From: Aporrectodea caliginosa | Lineage: Eukaryota > Annelida > Clitellata > Crassiclitellata > Lumbricidae | Direction: 5' to 3' | Length of the DNA: 64,000 nt | Assembly (NCBI GenBank): GCA_020284085.1 | Contig: JACEVL010000151.1 | Coordinates: 228,501 to 292,500 of the forward strand | Shown: one piece after another, positions 57,660 through 64,000 of the stretch | Layout: each line of letters opens with the position of its first letter | Numbering within the stretch: the stretch's first letter is position 1 | The notes under the pieces: model-generated | The model's input: only the letters and a program-made list of their open reading frames with translations | Databases searched by the model: none | Told to the model about the DNA's origin: nothing | Translations under genes and position numbers: made by a program

Positions 57660-58470
57660 GTCACCTTGTGCCGTCGATTCGCTGAATCCTAGCGACTGCC
57701 ATAGTCAGCCTTCTCCATGCGTGCCGATCTCGCCTCTCTCAGTTCCGGAAGTATCATCCTCATTGTCTCGTGTATCTCCTCCATCCATCTCTTTCTTGGT
57801 CGTCCTCTTCCTCGTCTTCCCTCCCCACACGCCAGCATCATCTCCTTTTCCATGCCGTCCGCACGCACCACATGGCCAAAGTTACATCATTTTCTGTCTC
57901 GCCGCTCTTTGCCTCAGTGTCATTTGTCCTCTTAGGTGTCCTATCTCTTCCAGTATATGTTCATTTGTTATCTTCTCAGTCCAAGAGCCTCAGCATTCTC
58001 CTCCAAATCCACATTTCACATGCATCGATTTTCTTCTCTAGTGCTTTAGTTTTTGTCCATGTCTCGCACCCGTACAGAACCACTGGTATTATCATTGCTT
58101 TTACAATTCTTGTTTTCGTTTCTGGGCTCACCGCTTTATCCTTCCATATCTTTTCCAGTCCCTGCATTGCTCCTTTTCCCAGAGTAATTCTTCGTCGTAT
58201 CGCTCTCTCTCGCATTCCCCTCCCTATCTATCGTAGCTCCCAGAAAACAGAAGCTCGACACCACCTCAATCTCTTCTCCATCCACTTCGAAGCTTCTGCA
58301 GCTCTCTGTGGTCATGACTTTAGTCTTTTTTATGTTGAAATACAATCCTGCTTTCTCACTTTCAAGCCTTAATTTCCTGATGTTGTTTTTCAGTGTTTCT
58401 TTTTTCCAGCCAACAATGTTGTGTCATCCGCATACCTTAAGTTGTTCACAACCTTTCCTACTTAGGCACA
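57660..58470 (-). pseudogene. Decayed LINE reverse-transcriptase C-terminal half (LINE-E)
   Basis: Minus-strand pieces in different frames: VVSSFCFLGATIDREG near 58280, KAMIIPVVLYGCETWT near 58100, KKIDACEMWIWRRMLR near 58010, and RGRGRPRKRWMEEIHETMR near 57800. These are the ordered C-terminal blocks of another non-LTR retrotransposon family. At least two frameshifts are present. Confidence 0.88.
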
Positions 58471-58698
58471 TGTGATTGTAGTTTGCGGAAAAGATGTATA
58501 CAATACTAAATTTTGCAACATTTGAATGATGAAACAGATAATATGTTTGATTTAGCTAGAGATGTGCGAAGTATGAAACAACAATATGCATCACACCAGT
58601 TAGTGTATCTTTTCAGACTAAAAGTCTTATGTTTAGTGTATAAGTCTTCATTTCACACATCTTCACAACATAAAAACTGCAAGTTCCATGCGTCTTAT

Positions 58699-59248
58699 CA
58701 GTGTGATTTTCCTTACAGATTTTATTTTAGTAATAGTTACAGTTATAGTTAATGCAATTTTTATTTTAGTTATAGTTAGAGTTATAGTTAGTATTATTTT
58801 TAGTTATAGTTATAGTTATAGTTAATTGATTTTTATTTTAGTTAATTTTAGTTACTACTTAGTTACAGTAATTAAGGCTATAAGCAAAATTGTGCGTATT
58901 AACACGCTGTTTCACAATTTGCTCAGAGCTTTCAAAGCCTTTGAAGCATGGGTGCATTCAGCTTCATGAATACACGAGTTTCGTGTAAAGTAAGACGACA
59001 AATTGCACGACCAAAAAATATCGCACTTTTCGTTCTCATTTATGTCGAATCGTCCTTATTGCACTTCCTATTTTTATTTTTTGCATTAACGAAAATAAAG
59101 ATGAATTTTCGTTAGTGTTATTTTCGTTATAGTTATAGTTATAGTTAATGTGTTTTTTTAGTTATAGTTATAGTTATCGTTAACAAAGTCATTTTATTTT
59201 CGTTAACGAACCTTTTCGTTATCGTTATCGTTAACGAAAATCACACTG
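58699..59248. mobile_element. hAT-type nonautonomous element
   Basis: Ends CAGTGTGATTTTC and GAAAATCACACTG, a perfect 13-bp inverted pair. Perfect 8-bp target duplication CGTCTTAT (58691-58698, 59249-59256). The interior is full of TTATAGTTATAGTTA and CGTTATCGTTAACG words. Same family as 956-1217. It is inserted into an inverted unit of the 52-bp satellite. Confidence 0.95.
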
Positions 59249-59440
59249 CGTCTTATCAATCAAAGAGTCGCAATGTTTCATACATGCCGCAATTCTATGC
59301 AGCTTATCATTCGAAGCGTTGTAAATTTTATCTTACGTACAGCAATTATTTATGTCTTATCGGTCGGAGTATTAATTTCGGCATACATTTGAAGAATTGT
59401 AATATTATCATGCACGCTGGATAGAAATTTCAATTTATGT
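59249..59440 (-). repeat. 52-bp satellite, inverted copies
   Basis: GCCGCAATTCTATGCAGC, TTATCATTCGAAGCG and GGCATACATTTGAAGAATTG are reverse-complement versions of the 56.9-57.6 kb units. Confidence 0.75.
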
Positions 59441-59587
59441 AATTGACATTTTTTTTCTTATATATCTTAAATTAAAAATATCTTCTATCTTACGTTGAGG
59501 TAGGAAGTGATGAATAGTCTTCCTGACCTCACGCTATAATAGGATATTAGGGATTCGATCCCTTTATTATTGGTGTATGATTCTGTA

Positions 59588-59712
59588 GGTGGTGGTGGTT
59601 TTTCTGTTTAACGACTAGCTGTGTGGTAACAAAGACCATTAGCGTCGCCCTCCTCCTTTATCCAGGCTTGGGACTGGCACTGTCAGAAAGCGAACAGTGG
59701 CGGAGTTATTCT
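59588..59712 (-). mobile_element. Interspersed element family S2, copy 1
   Basis: AACGACTAGCTGTGTGGTAA, CAAAGACCATTAGCGTCGCC and CTTGGGACTGGCACTGTCAG are shared with 61450-61560. Inverted copies are at 62490-62612, 62215-62345 (diverged) and 50595-50670 (partial). Length and spread suggest a SINE; polymerase III boxes are not clear. Confidence 0.7.
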
Positions 59713-60186
59713 GTAGGATTCTGTGATTCAATATTTATATAAAATCATTTACTAGAATTTCAAAGGTGTCTTACTAGGGCACTCTAATCGTTCGGCTACC
59801 GTCATCCAAACCTATATAGCATTTTTTGCCAACATTCTGAAGGTATGCTATGCCACAGGGACACAGATTGAGACAAAGACAGAGATACAGAAAGAGAAAC
59901 AGAGACAGAGAGAGACAGAGAGAGACAGACAGACAGAAAGACAGAGATAGAGAGAGACAGAGAGTCGTCAACAATCCAGGCAACTTTATAAGATGTCGTC
60001 AAACTCTCAATTATAACAACAATATTAAATATGTGCACACACCTCTAAATCGCTATTATGCGATGATATATAATCTGGATTTTGTTAATCGGATCAGGTG
60101 CATCCAGTTGATTTCTAAAGTAAAGGAAAGTAGGTGGAAGAAAGTTTTATCGAAATGAACTGAAACACAATAATAAAGTTTAAAGA
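59713..60186. repeat. (ACAGAG)n tract and unassigned DNA
   Basis: GAGACAGAGAGAGACAGA repeat at 59868-59972; the remainder shows nothing recognisable. A CACACACCT..AAATCGCTATTA..ATATAAT.TGGATTTT segment (60033-60085) recurs at about 62420-62470. Confidence 0.75.
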
Positions 60187-60275
60187 CGTCAACCGGACTC
60201 GGACCTCCTACTGACTACCATTTGGACAACATCTCAGACTCGACGCAGCGCTCGTGAATAAGCTGGTGCCCCGCT
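60187..60275 (+). repeat. LINE-B 3' fragment
   Basis: CCGGACTCGGACCTCCT..GACTAC, GGACAAC and GACGCAGCGCTCGTGAATAA match 41860-41945. Confidence 0.8.
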
Positions 60276-62214
60276 ACAAAGACACTGGAAAGAAACCGCA
60301 GAATAATTATTATTTCGCAGTGAAAACGTTTAACCTTGAAACAGAAAGAATCGTCAAGGTTTTAACATTTAAGAATTTAATGCACGATTAATTGAATGAA
60401 TTCAATTCAATTCTGAAGAATTAATACAACCACATTCGCAGCTGCACAATTCTAATGTAAATATAACGCAATGTAATGAAGACAATCCCATAAATGTGTT
60501 ATTGTTATACTTGGGGCATGAAGCGATGGTGTTAAATATAAAGTAACCTAGATGAGAAACTAATCCAGAATTTGGTCAATATTTTAAACAACTTGTGTAG
60601 ACATTTAAGGAAACTTACTGTCTTCACTCCTCAGATTTTTACTTTGTATGTATATATCCAAGTACTTGGTAACCAACAAGTATTCCATTATTGCACTGGA
60701 TCTTTGTAACCGCGTCTGGCTGGAAAATATTTTAAAGTGTAAATGTGAACATTTTTCTATAGTGACCGAATATGGCCTCGACCCTGTTCAATTTTCAATG
60801 TATTGACCTGTTTAGAAGATCTTTCACCACCGATGCACATTTGAATGGATGCCACGCCATTTACTGTCCCAGTGTATACCATGGGACCTCTGCTATTGTA
60901 GATTTCTCTTTCTTTAGTGACGTCTTGTTGCTGTCATCACCGTTGACGGAGACTTTAATGTGCACTACTAGAACGTCGCTTTTAAAATTGATGTATATAA
61001 TTATTGCATCGACGGTAACCGTTATAAAGGTGTTTAAGCAGCGCATTGCATTATCCAATGTGCCGTTTCATAAAAGGATATCTGTTCTATTAAAAGCGAT
61101 TTTATAGTAAGTGGAAATTTCCATATTTTCTATAACGTCAGTATGGCCTCGACCCTGCTCAATTTTGAATTAACAGTTTAAAGAGCGAAGTGAAGCAAAA
61201 CTCAATTGCAATTGTGACGATAAAAAGGCCGCTGACGTCGACAGAATTGTGTTTGCTCTTTCTATGGCTCTTCAACAGCGATTTAACGAAAATGTTGATG
61301 TCTCCAGAACAGATTTTATATTCCAAAGTTTAACGTCATCTTATGATTTCCTAGGCCGTTGACGACAATAATTATTCGTAAACATGTACTGTACAGTGAA
61401 GACAAAGAGTTCATAGAGTTCCAAGATTAACGATGTGTATATGTATTTACTTTTAAACGACTAGCTGTGTGGTAACAAAGACCATTAGCGTCGCCCTCCT
61501 CCCTTATCGAGGCTTGGGACTGGCACTGTCAGAAAGCGAACAACGGCGTAGTTAAGATTAGCGAAAGAAGAAAATGTCGAGTATATAGAATTGGATCAGT
61601 TTAACGGCAGCTTATGACAACATTGGCCGTTGCCGCCGACAAAGATTAGTTTTTGGCATCTCGTACTTACGATTTAAAGGTATCTAAGGGGACATTAGAT
61701 TTCTTACAATAATAATTTTATAATTGTTTATTGATTAAAACTGACATGAACGCAGTATTTTTACAAGTCATAGTATGAACACAAATTGTTACAGTAGTCG
61801 AATTTAACTGAATAGCAGCCATGCAAAGCGCCATCACGTCATTGAACTTCATCACTGAATAACGTGTATGCTTTCATCGTGTAACACACCGGTGGGCAGG
61901 TTTTGTTCATTTTGGACGCTATCTAGTATAACTTTTGTCTTATCTTTCCCTTAAACTGACATTATTACAGATTATTTCTACTATATCTTCTCTACTAGTC
62001 TTATTTGGATTGTTCTCGTCCGTTTTGGATAAACTTAGAAGTTTATTGCGTCTTATAGACGTTTCGAAAGAGACTAGGCCTACGCCATCTTGACCTAAAT
62101 TCTCAGTTTAAACGCAACTGCGTTCACATCTCATCGTTCAGTTCATATTTATTTAGATAACTAATATAGCGCCTTTTCGCCGTCTCTCTGAAAAATATTT
62201 ATTATGCAATATCT
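60276..62214. other. Mostly unassigned, with CTCGACC repeat fragments and one S2 copy
   Basis: 60755-60910 (ATGGCCTCGACCCTGTTCAA, ATCTTTCACCACCG) and 61125-61180 match the internal motif of the duplicated segments. 61450-61560 is S2 copy 2 (AACGACTAGCTGTGTGGTAA). No gene was recognised; the 111-codon frame at 60772-61107 lies on the repeat. Confidence 0.55.
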
Positions 62215-62489
62215 TGTAAGAGTCGTCGTAATCAGGTAAGGCCGACGTTAACCACCATGGCAACTCCAACACTGCTGCCAGTCTCAAGCCTGGATGAAAG
62301 AGGAGGGCAACGCTAATCATCTTAGTTATGACGCAACGTATGAGTAACCCACAAAACGCCTTGTCACGCCACAAGATGTCATTAAACGCCAATTATATAG
62401 TTAATGTCACCGTCTGCTTACATACCTTTAAATCGCTATTAATTGGCTACATATAAATTGGATTTTCTGTAATCGCATCAGGTATAACT

Positions 62490-62612
62490 CCGCCACTACC
62501 CGCTTTGTGGTAGTGCCAGTCCCAAGCCTGGAGAAAGGAGGAGGGCGACGCTAATGGTCTTTGTTACCACACAGCTAGTCGTTAAACAGAAAAACCACCA
62601 CTGCAGCAGGTA
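62490..62612 (+). mobile_element. Interspersed element family S2, inverted copy
   Basis: GTGCCAGTCCCAAGCCTGGA, GAGGGCGACGCTAATGG and TACCACACAGCTAGTCGTTA are reverse complements of the 59.6-kb copy. Confidence 0.7.
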
Positions 62613-62716
62613 TGGCTTGAACCTCAGGAACCAAAGGAAAGTCGATGAAGAAAGTTTTATCAAGTGAATTCAAATTCAAACACAATCGTAAGATACTGCC
62701 AGAAATGTGGAAGGAA

Positions 62717-63010
<294 letters not shown>

Positions 63011-63420
63011 CATTTCTGAGGTGGGCCGATGTCATTGCAGTCGTGAGATGTCGTAAAACACTCCCTACAGACAAGAACAATGAATGGTCAATCCAGGAAT
63101 AACTAATTATCAGTTCAAAGGCGTTGAAACCGGAATAGTTTACAACCTGCTTCGTTATCAAAGTTCAGACGGTGGATAACGAAAATAATAGTATTTAGTA
63201 CTCCGTGGTCAGGCCTCATCGAGGGTAGAACCCCAATGGCTCATCGATGCGTTTCGTCGTATTGCGGGGCAGAAGCTAAACGACGGGGAGAGGGTAGGAT
63301 TACCCTCCTCACACGACAGTCAGCTTAGAATCTTTTACTACCCCTTCTACCAATTTTCCCCTCATAGACAGTCTGGGGTTCACCCCGATTCGTGTATTTT
63401 ATAACCTAGTTCAGAGTGTA
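63011..63420. other. Unassigned intergenic DNA
   Basis: Nothing recognised. Confidence 0.4.
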
Positions 63421-63505
63421 GGACATTATCCCCCCCTGACATTATCCCCCCCGGACATTATTCAGTCCCCGGACATTATCCCCCCGGACATTATTCCCCC
63501 AGGCT
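63421..63505 (+). repeat. Short tandem units of 15-18 bp, possible foldback arm
   Basis: GGACATTATCCCCCC recurs at 63422, 63438, 63454, 63472 and 63487. The architecture resembles the short-unit arms of the two foldback elements, but no inverted partner lies in the window. Confidence 0.6.
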
Positions 63506-63543
63506 TCCTTTATTTATCTTCCTGTTTTGTATATCAATGACCA

Positions 63544-63735
63544 GGGGCGCCGCTAGCGTTACGCACTTACGCAAGTGCGTACAGCACTGACAGGCTTTGA
63601 AATGAAAAATTGCATATGAAAAAAAGTGAAATAATAATAATATTATTAAGTTACAAAATTATAATAACTTAGGTGCTAGTTTTAATATTAGGTAAACTAA
63701 CAGTCTAGCACCATCCATTGGTTTATATCTAATAC
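63544..63735. other. Possible hAT-type left end
   Basis: CAGGGGCGCCGCTAGCG followed by a GCACTTACGCAAGTGC palindrome (63563-63578) is typical of hAT MITE termini. A matching right end is not seen before the LINE fragment. Confidence 0.3.
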
Positions 63736-63739
63736 TTAA

Positions 63740-64000
63740 TTTCCTCACGCTCTTTCAGTGTCAATACCGCTGGTCTCTCATTTAATCCGCACACCCTCAC
63801 CTGCGGTTTGCCTGAATGTTCTATTCTTTGTCCTCTGCTGTTCATTCTTTACACCTCCCCACTCAGCAAACTCATTTCCTCATCCTCTACTGATCATCAC
63901 CTCTATGCCTACGACACACAACTCTTCATTTCTTTCTCCTCTCACTCCCTTCCAGATGCGTTATATCACTTACACAACACCATCACCCAGATTTCAGCCT
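63740..64000 (+). pseudogene. LINE-B-type reverse transcriptase, palm region (runs off window)
   Basis: The translation reads NPHTLTCGLPECSIL, PLLFILYTSPLSKLI and DHHLYAYDTQLFISF. The GVPQGS-like turn is changed to GLPECS, and the YADD box reads YAYD, so one catalytic Asp is lost. This is the segment missing from the LINE-B copy interrupted by the Polinton fragment. It continues beyond the window. Confidence 0.85.

Noticed and set aside
57601..58372. Plus-strand frames of 146 and 200 codons
   Set aside because: Antisense of the LINE-E reverse transcriptase, whose motifs read on the minus strand.

Overview
This window looks like intergenic and intronic DNA from an animal nuclear genome, most likely a marine invertebrate. 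It has split genes with GT-AG introns, non-LTR retrotransposons, hAT, mariner, Harbinger and piggyBac-type DNA transposons, a Polinton/Maverick fragment and many microsatellites. Nothing suggests bacterial or organellar DNA. The recurring AGGCCTA word and the foldback elements whose inverted ends are built of 14-16 bp units (as described for sea urchin TU elements) make an echinoderm-like or related marine lineage plausible, but this is a weak inference.

Only one convincing host gene is visible: a small split gene at 25566-28361 (+) for an eglin/CI-2 type serine protease inhibitor (potato inhibitor I family). Three exons are clear. The reading frame closes only if 7 more coding bases lie in the second intron, and a candidate 7-nt microexon sits at 27281-27287.

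Layout: 1-10000 holds dispersed repeats (named R1 and R2 here), several target-site-verified MITEs, a 74-bp tandem array and the first copy (3195-5190) of a duplicated segment. 10000-18300 holds a GC-rich hairpin block, a LINE fragment, the second copy of that duplication (12090-14930) carrying a hAT element absent from the first copy, and a copy of repeat R3 carrying a hAT and a foldback element. 18800-20700 is a second duplication in which one copy expanded a (TG)n tract and the other a 27-bp minisatellite. 23000-28400 holds LINE and SINE fragments and the inhibitor gene.

29332-35615 is a set of nested elements: a foldback element contains a piggyBac-like element (TTAA ends), which contains a CATA microsatellite, which is split by a nearly full-length LINE (LINE-A; one frameshift). 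Directly after it, 35650-42000 is a second LINE (LINE-B) whose middle is replaced by a 3.7-kb Polinton/adintovirus-like fragment. That fragment carries a capsid-type gene fragment, a packaging ATPase, a phospholipase-domain virion protein, a chromodomain integrase and an acidic orphan protein.

42000-64000 is a mosaic of R1, R2 and R3 copies, a Harbinger MITE with an empty site elsewhere in the window, hAT MITEs, LINE remnants, a 154-bp and a 52-bp tandem array, SINEs and long simple repeats. The window ends inside another LINE-B-type reverse transcriptase.

All element calls rest on motifs, inverted ends, target-site duplications and comparison of copies inside the window. No database search was possible.
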